The position numbers and the translations under genes are program-made. Shown piece after piece: positions 47,491 to 56,005 of a stretch of DNA of 64,000 nt. The notes under the pieces were generated by a model. The model did no database searches, was not told the origin of the DNA, and saw only the letters and a list, made by a program, of their open reading frames with translations. The stretch covers positions 54,423 through 118,422 of the forward strand of contig JADZCA010000052.1 of the NCBI GenBank assembly GCA_020851795.1, read 5' to 3'. Position 1 is the stretch's first letter; each line of letters begins with the position of its first letter. This stretch comes from Planctomycetota bacterium. Lineage in GTDB: Bacteria; Planctomycetota; PLA2; JAEUHO01.

Positions 47491-47496
47491 CACGGC

Positions 47497-47502
47497 ATTC
47501 TA
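47497..47502 (-). promoter_or_regulatory. -10 box TAGAAT, near-consensus, leaderless arrangement
   Basis: It matches TATAAT at five of six positions and ends 6 nt before GTG 47490. It is the best -10 match in the window. Confidence 0.55.
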
Positions 47503-47585
47503 GCCCGCGGCCCCCGCGCGACGGCGGCGCGGCGAAGGGCCGGATCGGCCTTGACGGGCCGGCGGGACCCGAGGACGGTGCGCGC

Positions 47586-49079
47586 GTGAGCGTGCCCGCC
47601 GTCCGCGTCCGCGCCGCCAACGACCGCCCCGAGAACCCCCGAGGCGACTACGTCCTGCTGTGGACCACGGCGGCGCGCCGCACGCGCCGATCGTTCGCGC
47701 TCGACCACGCCGTCGCCCGCGGCAAGGCCGCGGGGCGGCCGCTGCTCGTGCTCGAGGCCTTGCGCGTCGGCTACCGCTGGGCGAGCGACCGGATGCACCG
47801 TTTCGTCCTCGACGGGATGGCCGAGAACGCCGCGCGGCTCGCCGACCTCGGCGTCGGCCACCACGCCTACGTCGAGCCGACGCCGGGCGCGGGGAAGGGG
47901 CTGCTCGCCGCCCTCGCGGCGCACGCCGTCGTCGTCGTGGCCGACGACTCGCCCGCGTTCTTCCTCCCGCACATGCTCGCCGCGGCGGCGCGGCAGGTGC
48001 CCGTGCGGCTCGAGGCGGTGGACGGCGTCGGCGTCGTCCCCCTCGCCGCGACGCCCCACGCGTTCCCCACCGCGCACGCGTTCCGTCGCTGGCTGCAGAA
48101 GCACCTGCCCGAGCACCTCGCCTCCGTGCCCGCGGCGGACCCGCTCGCGCGGGCCGACGTCGGCGGCGCCGGCGTGCCGCGCGCGGTGCTCTCGCGCTGG
48201 CCGCGCGCGAGCCGCGCGCTGCTCGAAGGACGCCCCGAGGCGCTCGCCGCGCTGCCGATCGACCACGCCGTCCCTCCCGCGCCGACGCGCGGCGGCGAGA
48301 CGGCGGCGCGCGCCGCGCTGCGACGCTTCGTCGCCGAGCGCCTCCCGCGCTACGGCGAGGAGCGCAACGACCCCGACGCCGAGGCCGCGAGCGGGCTCTC
48401 GCCGTGGCTGCACTTCGGCCACCTGTCGGCGCACGACGTCGTCCTCGCGGTGCTGGCCGCGGAGGGGCGCGCGCCCGCCGACCTCGTCGCCGGCGGCGAC
48501 GGGTCGCGCGAGGGCTGGTGGGGCTGCTCCCCCGCGGCCGAGGCCTTCCTCGACCAGGTGGTGACGTGGCGCGAGCTCGGGCACGTGTTCGGCCACCACC
48601 GCCCCGACGAGCAGGAGGCGTGGAGCTCGCTGCCCGAATGGGCCCAGCGCACGCTCGCGGCGCACGCCCGCGACCCGCGGCCGGTCCGCTACGACCTCGC
48701 GACGCTCGAGGCCGCGCGCACCCACGACGAGGTGTGGAACGCGGCGCAGCGCGAGCTCGTCGGCGAGGGCCGCATGCACAACTACCTCCGCATGCTGTGG
48801 GCGAAGAAGCTCCTCGAGTGGTCGGCGACGCCGCAGGAGGCGCTCGAGGTCGCGTTCCACCTCAACCACCGGTGGGCGCTCGACGGTCGGGACCCGAACT
48901 CGGCGTCGGGCGTGTGCTGGACCTTCGGCCGCTTCGACCGGCCGTGGGCGCCCGAGCGCCTGATCTTCGGCACGGTCCGCTACATGAGCAGCGCCAACAC
49001 GAAGAAGAAGCTCGACCTCGCGCGCTACCTCGCGCGATGGGGCCCCGCCGCCGCGCAGGGCGACCTCGGCTTCGCCTGA
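47586..49079 (+). CDS. Class II CPD photolyase (deoxyribodipyrimidine photolyase)
   Basis: 497 residues. It uses FAD and light to split cyclobutane pyrimidine dimers. Class II strings are YVLLWTTAARRTRRSFALDH at the N-terminal antenna domain, then the FAD-domain segments GLSPWLHFGHLSAHDVVLAV, AEAFLDQVVTWRELGHVFGH, MHNYLRMLWAKKLLEWS, HLNHRWALDGRDPNSASGVC and ERLIFGTVRYMSSANTKKKL. Length and order are normal for the class. GTG 47586 and GTG 47592 are both possible starts. It is single-gene and light-exposed life is implied. It sits between two unrelated carboxypeptidase-regulatory-like proteins. Confidence 0.96.
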   Translation: MSVPAVRVRAANDRPENPRGDYVLLWTTAARRTRRSFALDHAVARGKAAGRPLLVLEALRVGYRWASDRMHRFVLDGMAENAARLADLGVGHHAYVEPTPGAGKGLLAALAAHAVVVVADDSPAFFLPHMLAAAARQVPVRLEAVDGVGVVPLAATPHAFPTAHAFRRWLQKHLPEHLASVPAADPLARADVGGAGVPRAVLSRWPRASRALLEGRPEALAALPIDHAVPPAPTRGGETAARAALRRFVAERLPRYGEERNDPDAEAASGLSPWLHFGHLSAHDVVLAVLAAEGRAPADLVAGGDGSREGWWGCSPAAEAFLDQVVTWRELGHVFGHHRPDEQEAWSSLPEWAQRTLAAHARDPRPVRYDLATLEAARTHDEVWNAAQRELVGEGRMHNYLRMLWAKKLLEWSATPQEALEVAFHLNHRWALDGRDPNSASGVCWTFGRFDRPWAPERLIFGTVRYMSSANTKKKLDLARYLARWGPAAAQGDLGFA

Positions 49080-49084
49080 CGTCG

Positions 49085-50731
49085 TCAGCGGCGCACGACG
49101 CGCGTGCGCGCGGCGCCGTCGGGGGTGGTCCACGTCGCGACGACGCTCGGGCCCGGCAGCGGCCCGAGCCGCTCGCCCGCCGGCACGGCGTCGGTGGTCG
49201 CGTCGTAGGTGGTGCGGCCGTCCTTGCGCAGCGCGACCACGGGCCAGGCGAACCCGTCGGGCGCGAGCAGGCGCAGGCCGCGCACGGCCCCCGCCTCGCC
49301 CGCGAGCGACGCGACGTCCACCTCGACGCCCGCGGAGAGCTCGACCGCGCGGTCGGTCTCGCGGTCGGGCAGCACCTCGAGGTCGCGCAGCGCCCCGGCG
49401 AGCCCGCGGACCCGGTCCACGACGACGACCGCATAGCGACCGGGCGCGACGTCGGGCACCGTGACGGTGTGCGCGACGGCGTCCCACCGCGGCTCGCCGG
49501 TGCGCAGCGACCCCGCGTCGTCCCACGCGACCGGGTCGGGCTCGGTGCGTCGCAACAGCACGACGGGCTCGTCGTCGGCCGCGGTCGGCGGCGCGGGGTC
49601 GGGCAGGGGCACCCGCAACCGCAGCGACCCCTTCGGCACGCTCGCCGCGCGCTCGAGCCGCGCGACGACGTCCACCATGACCCCGGCTTGCGAGAGCGTC
49701 GCCGACCCGGTCCACGGCGCGTAGCCGTCGGCACGCACGGCGAGCGCGTAGCGGCCGGGCCGCAGCCCGGGGAAGAGGTCGAACACGCCGGTCTGCGCGG
49801 GGTTCGAGGTCGAGCCGCGCGCGCGGGCCGTGCCGACGAGGCCGTGGTCCACCTCGAAGGGCACGGCCAGCGGCGCGCCCGTGCTCGCGTCCACGGCGAG
49901 GACGCGCATGCGACAGGCGGGCAGGACGCGGAAGCGCACGCGCGTCTCGCGCGGCGAGAGGATCGCGTCGGGCGGGTCGGCGTACTCCCACCACGTGCGG
50001 AGCGAGACGCGCACGGTGACGGAGCCGAGCGTCCCCGTGTCGAGCACGACGCGCCCGAGGTCGTCGGTGCGACCCAGCCGAGGGCCGGCGTCGCAGTCGG
50101 GTGATGCCGGCGCACCGGGCGGTCGCGCGGCGCCGGGCTCGTCGCCGTCCACGCCCGCGTCGGCGTGCACGAGCACGCCGAAGACGGGCGTGCGGTCGTC
50201 GGCCTCGACGACCTCCACGTCCACGACGCGCGCCCTCGTGAGCACCCGCACCGTGGGCGCGGGGGCGCGCGCGACCGCGTCGCCGTCCACGCTCTCGCGC
50301 ACGAAGCCGGCGGCGTCCACGCAGACGATGGTGCCCTCCGTCACCTCGAGCGCGCCGGCCTCGTCGGCCTCAACCCGCCTGTCGCCCCCCGCGCCGTCCT
50401 TTCGCTGGATCGAGACCCGCGCGCCCCCGACGGGCGCGCCGCGCTCGTCGCGCAGCAGCAGGGTCCCGGTCCGCGGCTCGCGAAACGCGGGTCGGGCGAG
50501 CGTGCCCTCGACCGGCGAGCCGGCCGCGTCCGGCGGCGGGCCCGCGTCGGGCCGCGGCGACGGCGTCGGCGGGGCCGGCGGCGCGGCGAGCGGCGGCGGA
50601 GCGCGGGTCGCGTCGTCGGCGGACGGCGCTTCGTCGGCGGGCCCGACGACGTCCGCGCGGCGCGACGAGCGCCACCCGACGACGCCCGCGAGCGCGAGGA
50701 GCACGACGACGAGGGCGGCACGGCGGGGCAT
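49085..50731 (-). CDS. Membrane-anchored carboxypeptidase-regulatory-like protein
   Basis: 548 residues. An N-terminal helix (about 5-22, ALVVVLLALAGVVGW) is followed by a Pro/Ala/Asp-rich linker (about 30-80). Beta-sandwich repeats then follow: LLLRDERGAPVGGARVSIQR, VEVVEADDRTPVFGVLVHAD, RFRVLPACRMRVLAVDAST and GVFDLFPGLRPGRYALAVRA. The layout is the same as in the 965-residue protein at 44593, so the two are probably paralogous surface proteins. The photolyase ends 6 bp away, converging. ATG 50731 has TACGTT about 11 nt upstream. Function is unknown. Confidence 0.75.
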   Translation of the reverse strand: MPRRAALVVVLLALAGVVGWRSSRRADVVGPADEAPSADDATRAPPPLAAPPAPPTPSPRPDAGPPPDAAGSPVEGTLARPAFREPRTGTLLLRDERGAPVGGARVSIQRKDGAGGDRRVEADEAGALEVTEGTIVCVDAAGFVRESVDGDAVARAPAPTVRVLTRARVVDVEVVEADDRTPVFGVLVHADAGVDGDEPGAARPPGAPASPDCDAGPRLGRTDDLGRVVLDTGTLGSVTVRVSLRTWWEYADPPDAILSPRETRVRFRVLPACRMRVLAVDASTGAPLAVPFEVDHGLVGTARARGSTSNPAQTGVFDLFPGLRPGRYALAVRADGYAPWTGSATLSQAGVMVDVVARLERAASVPKGSLRLRVPLPDPAPPTAADDEPVVLLRRTEPDPVAWDDAGSLRTGEPRWDAVAHTVTVPDVAPGRYAVVVVDRVRGLAGALRDLEVLPDRETDRAVELSAGVEVDVASLAGEAGAVRGLRLLAPDGFAWPVVALRKDGRTTYDATTDAVPAGERLGPLPGPSVVATWTTPDGAARTRVVRR

Positions 50732-50789
50732 CGAAGATCGAGAACGTACCCGTTCGACGCCCGCCGCGAGCGCGGGCGTCCCGCGTGGG

Positions 50790-51020
50790 CCCGCCGGGCT
50801 CGCGAGCCGACGAGCTCGCGGCGACGGCTTGCGATCGAGCTCGATGCGGGCCCCGGGACGCCTCGAGGCGCGTCGCCGCGCGTCGTCCGCTCTTCGTCGC
50901 GGCGCCCGAACACGCGGTCGTCGTAGCCGACGCGCGGCCGGGCGCCCTTCGCGAGCCCCGACCGGAGCCCCGGGATGCGTGCGGGGATCGACGGGCCACG
51001 CGCTCCGCGAATCCGGCGGG
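50790..51020. repeat. Complete but diverged 231-bp element, inverted orientation
   Basis: The left end CCCGCCGGGCTCGCGA (50790-50805) and right end near 51004-51020 are degenerate terminal repeats. The body reads as the reverse complement of the copies at 30478 and 37097, including GCGCGTCGTCCGCTC and the centre GAACACGCGGTCGTCG. Its length is the same 231 bp. The right end is 16 bp from the next gene's stop. Confidence 0.7.
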
Positions 51021-51036
51021 TCCGCCCGCCGGATCG

Positions 51037-51516
51037 CTACGCCGGCAGCGCGCGCAGCCCGGTGGGGAGGTCCGTGGCGACGTCGTGCGCCTCCGACGGC
51101 ATGCCGTGGCCCGGGCGGCAGAGGTCGCAGAGCGCCTTCGCGGCCGCACGGTTGCTCGGCAGCAGCACGTGGTTGCTCACGGCGACGTCGATCGGTGCGT
51201 GGCCGGCGACCTCCACCCGCAGCACGTCGCGCACGAGGTGCGGGTCGCGCGCGAGGCGACGGACGGACGACCACGGCACGGCGAAGCCGTCGAGGTCCTC
51301 CATCCCGTCGTGCGTCTGGCGGACGACGGCGAGCCCCTCCGGCCCTGCCCCGACGAGCACGAGGCGCGGCGGGTGGCCGAAGAGGCGCTCTTCGTAGGTC
51401 GGGACCGGCTCGGGGCCGCGGCTCGCGTCCACACCCCAGACGCGGACCGCGTGTCCCTTCGCGCCGGCGTACGGCTGGAGGAAGGCCTCCAGGCGAGACG
51501 GGCTCGGGAACGGCAT
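51037..51516 (-). CDS. Small protein, possibly PH-like
   Basis: 159 residues, no firm family. The N-terminus FPSPSRLEAFLQPYAGAKGH is helical. The middle PPRLVLVGAGPEGLAVVRQ, GFAVPWSSVRRLARDPHLV and LRVEVAGHAPIDVAVSN has the strand order of bacterial PH-like domains (LVLT..RL, then ..VPWSSI..V.., then ..L.V....). A helix with two Cys (KALCDLCRPG) follows. It is soluble with no signal. ATG 51516 is supported by GGGAG 7 nt upstream. The neighbours give no clue to function. Confidence 0.6.
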   Translation of the reverse strand: MPFPSPSRLEAFLQPYAGAKGHAVRVWGVDASRGPEPVPTYEERLFGHPPRLVLVGAGPEGLAVVRQTHDGMEDLDGFAVPWSSVRRLARDPHLVRDVLRVEVAGHAPIDVAVSNHVLLPSNRAAAKALCDLCRPGHGMPSEAHDVATDLPTGLRALPA

Positions 51517-51775
51517 GGCGGGTCTCCCTGTCCCGCGGGCGGTCGGCTCGTCGTCCGCGTCCCGTGCGGACGGCCGTCGGCCTCTCGCGACATGGACATT
51601 GTCCCTCCGCGCGCGCGCCCCGCGCAAGGTCCGCCCGTCGAATCGGCGATTCTCCGGGGCGGGCCGGGGTGCCCCGGGGCCCGGCCCGACGACGCCCCGA
51701 CCGCGCGAGCCCGCCCCGACGCGAGCCGATCGTGGCGCAACGGCGGGCGCGCGGGACCGGCGAGCGACGGTCGGC

Positions 51776-51781
51776 TACGAT
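51776..51781 (+). promoter_or_regulatory. -10 box TACGAT, leaderless arrangement (DUF1573 gene)
   Basis: Eight bases (CGCCCCTC) separate it from GTG 51790 without a ribosome binding site. Confidence 0.5.
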
Positions 51782-51789
51782 CGCCCCTC

Positions 51790-52962
51790 GTGAACCGTCC
51801 GTCCGCCCTCCTCGCGTGCGCGCTGGCCCTGTCCGCCGCCGTCGGCACCCCGGCGCGCGCCGCCGACGCGCCGCCGATCACCGTCCCCGTCTCGCCGCCG
51901 CCGGGTTCGCCGCCGGTGGTCGCGCCGAGGGCTCCGCCCCCGGCCCCGGCCGCGCCCGCGGCCCCGACGGTCCCCGCCCCGGCCGCGCCCGCGGCGCCCC
52001 CGCCGCCGGCGGCGCCGGCCCCCGACACCGCGGGCCGCGCAGCGTTCGACCGCGAGACGCACGACTTCGGGCTCGCGCGCCAGGAGCAGGACCTGCGCAC
52101 CGAGTTCACGATGACGAACACGGGCCGCGCGCCGCTGCGGCTGCTCGACCTCCACGCCGACTGCGGGTGCGCCGCCGGCACCGCCGACAAGCGCGTGCTC
52201 GCGCCCGGCGAGGCGATGACGATCGTCGGGACGATGCGCACGCTCTCGATGGCGGGCGTGCTCACGAAGCGGCTCATCGTCGTCACCGACGACCCGGTGC
52301 GCCCCAGGGCCGAGCTCCGCATGCGCGTCGAGATCGCGCAGGGCGTCGTCGCGACCCCGGCGCGCTTCTACTTCGGCGAGGTCGCCGCCGGCACGACGCC
52401 GTCCACGTCGATGCGCGTGCTGTGGAAGGAGGGCGTGGGCAGCCCCTTCCGCCTCACGGCCGTCGAGGGGCCGGGGCTCGACGTGGACTTCGTGACGAAG
52501 CCGTACGCGGCCGACGGGTGGCGCGGTTTCGAGATCGTCGCGACCTTCCGCCACCCCCCGCCGGTCGGCACGGTGAGCGGGACCGCGATCGTGCGCACCG
52601 ACGCCGCGGAGGCGCCGCGCCTGACGCTGCCGGTGCAGGCCTTCGTGTCGGGCAAGGTGTGGCTCGACCGCCGCCGCGTCACGCTCGGGCTGCTCCCGCC
52701 GGGCAAGGGCCGTCGCATCGCGGTCGTGTGCCGCCCGTTCGGCGAGGGCACCGAGCTCGGCGAGGTGACGGCGAAGGCCCGCAAGGGCACGGTGCGTGCG
52801 ACCGCGGTGCGCTCGGGGCGCGAGTGGGTCGTGACGGTCGAGCTCCCCGAGGACGCGCCGCCCGGGCGCATCGAGGACGTGGTCGAGGTCGCGTGCTCGA
52901 TCCCGGGCGAGCCGCCGGCCGAGATCGAGGTGATGGGCACCGTGCTCGGAGCGACGAAGTGA
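51790..52962 (+). CDS. Exported DUF1573-domain protein
   Basis: 390 residues. A signal peptide (hydrophobic 6-20, cut near ARAADA) leads to an Ala/Pro-rich linker (about 35-78). DUF1573, an immunoglobulin-like domain common in Bacteroidetes and planctomycetes, starts at FDRETHDFGLARQEQDL and continues TEFTMTNTGRAPLRLLDLHA, ADCGCAAGT and VVTDDPVRPRAELRMRV. Further beta domains extend to the end (RFYFGEVAAGTTPSTSMRV, VWLDRRRVTLGLLPPGKGR). It probably acts in the periplasm or on the surface. The GTG start and TACGAT placement suggest a leaderless mRNA. The next gene overlaps by 4 bp. Confidence 0.86.
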   Translation: MNRPSALLACALALSAAVGTPARAADAPPITVPVSPPPGSPPVVAPRAPPPAPAAPAAPTVPAPAAPAAPPPPAAPAPDTAGRAAFDRETHDFGLARQEQDLRTEFTMTNTGRAPLRLLDLHADCGCAAGTADKRVLAPGEAMTIVGTMRTLSMAGVLTKRLIVVTDDPVRPRAELRMRVEIAQGVVATPARFYFGEVAAGTTPSTSMRVLWKEGVGSPFRLTAVEGPGLDVDFVTKPYAADGWRGFEIVATFRHPPPVGTVSGTAIVRTDAAEAPRLTLPVQAFVSGKVWLDRRRVTLGLLPPGKGRRIAVVCRPFGEGTELGEVTAKARKGTVRATAVRSGREWVVTVELPEDAPPGRIEDVVEVACSIPGEPPAEIEVMGTVLGATK

Positions 52963-53534
52963 GCGGCGCCGCCCCCACGCCGCCGCCGCCCGCGCCGCGG
53001 GACGCGACGACGGGAGCGTCGGGCGTGCCGACGCGGGCCCGGGGCGAGTCCCGGGGCGACGCTCGCCCGGCGCTGCGCCGCGCGTCCGAGCGCGTGCGCA
53101 AGAAGGGCGGGCGCGGCGCGGCGGTCGTGTTCCTGATCGCCAACGCGCTGCCGGCGGCGGGGGCGGCGTGGTGGTTCTCGCAGCCGCCGGCGCGGCGCGA
53201 CGAGCTGCTCGCGCGCATCCCCGAGGGCGTCGCGGCGCGCGCGATCTCGGCGGGCGTCGCGTTCGGGCTGCTCGTGGTGCTCGCGCTCGGCGTGCTGCCC
53301 GGGGCGCGGTTCGCGATCGCGGGGCTCGCGCGCGCGCTGCACTGGTGCCGCACCCGTCCCACCGGGATGCGCGTGCTGCTGTTCCCGCTCGAGGCGCTGC
53401 TCGGGCTGCTCTGGTTCGTGGCGCAGTGCCTGTTCGCGGTGGACGCCGTCGCGATCCTCGCGTGCAGCGCGGCGTTCCTCCTCTACGTCGTCCGCATCCT
53501 CAAGCCCGACCAGTTCCCCTGGCTCCCCGGGTAG
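52959..53534 (+). CDS. Membrane protein translationally coupled to the DUF1573 gene
   Basis: 191 residues, unknown. A Pro/Arg/Ala-rich N-terminus (about 1-50) is followed by about four hydrophobic segments (near 54-74, 92-116, 138-160, 162-180), so it is an inner-membrane protein with a long basic cytoplasmic tail. The GTG start overlaps the DUF1573 stop (GTGA, 52959-52962), indicating coupled translation and probably joint function at the envelope. Its TAG stop is the first three bases of the 57-bp repeat. Confidence 0.68.
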   Translation: MSGAAPTPPPPAPRDATTGASGVPTRARGESRGDARPALRRASERVRKKGGRGAAVVFLIANALPAAGAAWWFSQPPARRDELLARIPEGVAARAISAGVAFGLLVVLALGVLPGARFAIAGLARALHWCRTRPTGMRVLLFPLEALLGLLWFVAQCLFAVDAVAILACSAAFLLYVVRILKPDQFPWLPG

Positions 53535-53588
53535 GAGCCCGCCTCGGTGGCGGGCCGCCGGTCGTCACGCTCCCGGGACGGGCTCCTA
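53532..53588. repeat. 57-bp inverted-repeat element whose first bases are the upstream gene's stop codon
   Basis: TAGGAGCCCG (53532-53541) pairs perfectly with CGGGCTCCTA (53579-53588). The initial TAG is the stop of the membrane-protein gene. The same 57-bp unit occurs at 57087 with the same relation to a stop codon, followed in both by A-AGGGC-GAGG. Confidence 0.75.
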
Positions 53589-53660
53589 CAGGGCGGAGGC
53601 GGAGGGGTCGAGCAGCACCGTCCGCGGGCCGTCGCCGCGTGACAGCGGTGCCTGTGACAA

Positions 53661-53760
53661 CGGTGCCTGGCACGGGTGTATCGATCGCCTGCAGAAGGCA
53701 AGCGATGAGTACAACGGTGCCTGGCACCGATGTATCGATCGGCGGACGACGCGGCGTCGG
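53661..53760. repeat. REP-like palindromic repeat with GGTGCCTGGCACC units, copy 1
   Basis: Two imperfect palindromes of the GGTGCCTGGCACC type flank a centre TCGATCGCCTGCAGAAGGCA. The same arrangement appears in opposite orientation at 60684-60768. Such sequences elsewhere are often spread by RAYT transposases; none is encoded here. Confidence 0.65.
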
Positions 53761-53768
53761 GCCGCGGC

Positions 53769-54914
53769 TCACGCGCGCGCGACGAAGCCCTCGGCCGGGT
53801 AGACGGTGGGACGCGCGCGCGTGACCGCGCCGAGCGCGTCGCGCATCGACGCTTCCTGCGCGTCGAGCGCCGCCTCGGGCAGCGAGCCCTCGAGGCGCGA
53901 GAGGTAGACGAGGTCGGCCCCGTCGAGCGGCATCCGCGCCACGGAGGCCGCGGTCTCGCGCACGTGCGCGGGCCCCGCCGCCGCGCCCCCGAGGCCCACG
54001 AGCACCGTCACCGCGACGCGCAGCCCGCCCGCCTTGGCGGCGGCCACCTCGCCCTCGAAGCGCGCGAGGTCGGCCCCCTTGTGCACCGACGCCCGCAGCG
54101 CCGGCAGGCCCGTCTCGAGGCCGACCGTGAGGTCGCACAGCCCCGCCTGCCGCAGCCGCTCCCACCGCGCCGCCGGCCGCCGCGCGGTGTGGTCGGGGTC
54201 GAGGAACGCCGCGGCCCCGCGCGGCCGCCGCCCGAGCACCGCGTCGGTGCGCGCCAGGCGGTCGAGCAGCACGTCGTCGGGCGCCGAGGCCGCCGAGCCC
54301 GAGCCGAGGAACACGCCCGTCGTCGCGTCGAGCGCGCGGCCCAGCAGCGCGACGAGCGCGTCGAGGTGGCGCGCGAACGCGTCGGCGTCGGGCACGACGA
54401 AGCGGCGGTCGCGGTAGAAGGCGCAGAAGTCGCAGCGCGCGTTCGGGCACCCCAGCGCGGGCATCACGACCACGTCGCGATAGCGGTGCGGCGGCAGGAT
54501 CGGGATGCCCTCGGGCCACACCGCGCGCGCCGCGGCGGCGTGGCGCAGGGCCGCGGCCGCGTCGAAGCGCGCCGCCCGCGCGAGCACCGCCGCGGCGCGC
54601 GCGACGTCGCCCACCGTCGCGAGCCCTCGCCCGCCGCCGGCGACGAGCGCGGCGAGGCGCGCGGCGGTGCGCGCCGCCGCGTCGTGGACGCGCGCCGTGT
54701 CGTCGTCGGCGAGGAGGTCGTCGCGGCGCGGGCGCCGGACGTGCACGCGTCCGTCGAGCGCACGCCGCAGCGTCGCCCCGCCCCGCTGCCACGCGGTCCA
54801 CCGTCCCTCGGCGTCGAGGCGGAGGCAGTCGCCGGTGGCCACCTCCTCGACGACCACGCCGTGGGCGTCCTCGCGGACGCGCCAGACGGGCTCGGGCGGG
54901 GCGCCGGCGGCCAT
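53769..54914 (-). CDS. Radical SAM protein
   Basis: 381 residues. The cluster motif is CPNARCDFC with Cys156, Cys161 and Cys164, a C-x4-C-x2-C spacing of the CPxN(K/R)CxFC subgroup rather than the textbook C-x3-C-x2-C. FYRDRRFVVPDADAFARHL, TGVFLGSGSAASAPDD, LTVGLETGLPALRASVHKG and VAVTVLVGLGG trace the barrel and SAM contacts. The first ~145 residues form a separate domain rich in Arg/Ala. The reaction is unknown. ATG 54914 gives MAAGAPPEPVW. It is divergent from the agmatine pathway genes, without an obvious link to them. Confidence 0.85.
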   Translation of the reverse strand: MAAGAPPEPVWRVREDAHGVVVEEVATGDCLRLDAEGRWTAWQRGGATLRRALDGRVHVRRPRRDDLLADDDTARVHDAAARTAARLAALVAGGGRGLATVGDVARAAAVLARAARFDAAAALRHAAAARAVWPEGIPILPPHRYRDVVVMPALGCPNARCDFCAFYRDRRFVVPDADAFARHLDALVALLGRALDATTGVFLGSGSAASAPDDVLLDRLARTDAVLGRRPRGAAAFLDPDHTARRPAARWERLRQAGLCDLTVGLETGLPALRASVHKGADLARFEGEVAAAKAGGLRVAVTVLVGLGGAAAGPAHVRETAASVARMPLDGADLVYLSRLEGSLPEAALDAQEASMRDALGAVTRARPTVYPAEGFVARA

Positions 54915-55065
54915 GCGACGAGCATCGCGGGAACCGCGGGCCGCCGTCACGAAAGTCGAGGGCCTCCCCGCGCAGGTCGCCCGCCCGGCCGCGCTCGGGT
55001 CCCGCGCGTCGCCCGCGGGCGGGCGCGGCTCCCCGCCGCGGCAAGGCCCCCCGCCCCGGCTCCCG

Positions 55066-55071
55066 TAGACT
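55066..55071 (+). promoter_or_regulatory. -10 box TAGACT, leaderless arrangement (aguB)
   Basis: Seven bases (CGCGCGG) lie between TAGACT and ATG 55079, with no ribosome binding site. It would drive the aguB-aguA operon. Confidence 0.55.
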
Positions 55072-55078
55072 CGCGCGG

Positions 55079-56005
55079 ATGGCGAAGAAGACCTCCCGCA
55101 AGGCCGCACCGGCCGCCCCGTCCACCGTCCGCATCGCGCTCGTGCAGGCGCGGGCCTCGAAGGACCCCCGCAAGAACGTCGCGCAGACGGTCGCCGCGAT
55201 CGAGCGGGCCGCGGCCCGCGGCGCGCAGGTCGTCTGCACGCAGGAGCTGTTCCGCTCGCCGTACTTCTGCCAGACCGAGGACGCCGCCAACTTCGCGCTC
55301 GCCGAGCCGATCCCGGGCCCCACCACCGGGGCGCTGCGCGACGTCGCCCGCCGGTGCGGCGTCGTCGTCGTGGGCAGCCTCTTCGAGCGGCGCGCCCCCG
55401 GCGTCTACCACAACACCGCGGTCGTCATCGAACGCGACGGGCGCCTGCTCGGCACGTACCGCAAGATGCACATCCCCGACGACCCGCGCTTCTACGAGAA
55501 GTACTACTTCGTGCCGGGCGACCTCGGGTTCCGCGTCTTCGACACGTCCGCCGGCCGCATCGCCGTGCTCGTGTGCTGGGACCAGTGGTACCCCGAGGCG
55601 GCGCGCGTCGCGGCCCTGCAGGGCGCGCAGGTGCTCTTCTACCCGACCGCGATCGGCACGTGGGTCGGCGAGAAGCCGCTCGCCGAGGCGCAGCGCGACG
55701 CGTGGCGCACCGTGCAGCGCTCGCACGCGATCGCCAACGGCGTGTTCGTCGCGGCGGTGAACCGCGTCGGCCGCGAGGACGAGCTCGTCTTCTGGGGCTC
55801 CTCCTTCGTCGCGGGCCCCTACGGCCGGCTGATCGCCGACGGCTCGCGCGACCGCGAGGAGGTGCTCGTGGCCGACTGCGACCTCGCCGAGATCGAGCGC
55901 ACGCGGCAGAACTGGCCCTTCCTGCGCGACCGCCGCATCGACGCCTACGGCCCGGTGCTCTCGCGCTGGGTGGACCGGGCGCACGGTGGCCCCGCCCATG
56001 AGTAG
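55079..56005 (+). CDS. aguB: N-carbamoylputrescine amidase
   Basis: 308 residues, a nitrilase-superfamily hydrolase. It converts N-carbamoylputrescine to putrescine, CO2 and ammonia in the cytoplasm. The catalytic triad is visible as Glu56 (TQELFRSPYFCQ), Lys129 (YRKMHIPDDP) and Cys166 (VLVCWDQWYPEAAR). YHNTAVVIERDGRLLG, FYEKYYFVPGDLGF and VAAVNRVGRE are typical of AguB. The basic, Ala-rich N-terminus MAKKTSRKAAPAAP is extra. The gene overlaps agmatine deiminase by 8 bp, and the two enzymes act in sequence, so the assignment is firm. Confidence 0.96.
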   Translation: MAKKTSRKAAPAAPSTVRIALVQARASKDPRKNVAQTVAAIERAAARGAQVVCTQELFRSPYFCQTEDAANFALAEPIPGPTTGALRDVARRCGVVVVGSLFERRAPGVYHNTAVVIERDGRLLGTYRKMHIPDDPRFYEKYYFVPGDLGFRVFDTSAGRIAVLVCWDQWYPEAARVAALQGAQVLFYPTAIGTWVGEKPLAEAQRDAWRTVQRSHAIANGVFVAAVNRVGREDELVFWGSSFVAGPYGRLIADGSRDREEVLVADCDLAEIERTRQNWPFLRDRRIDAYGPVLSRWVDRAHGGPAHE

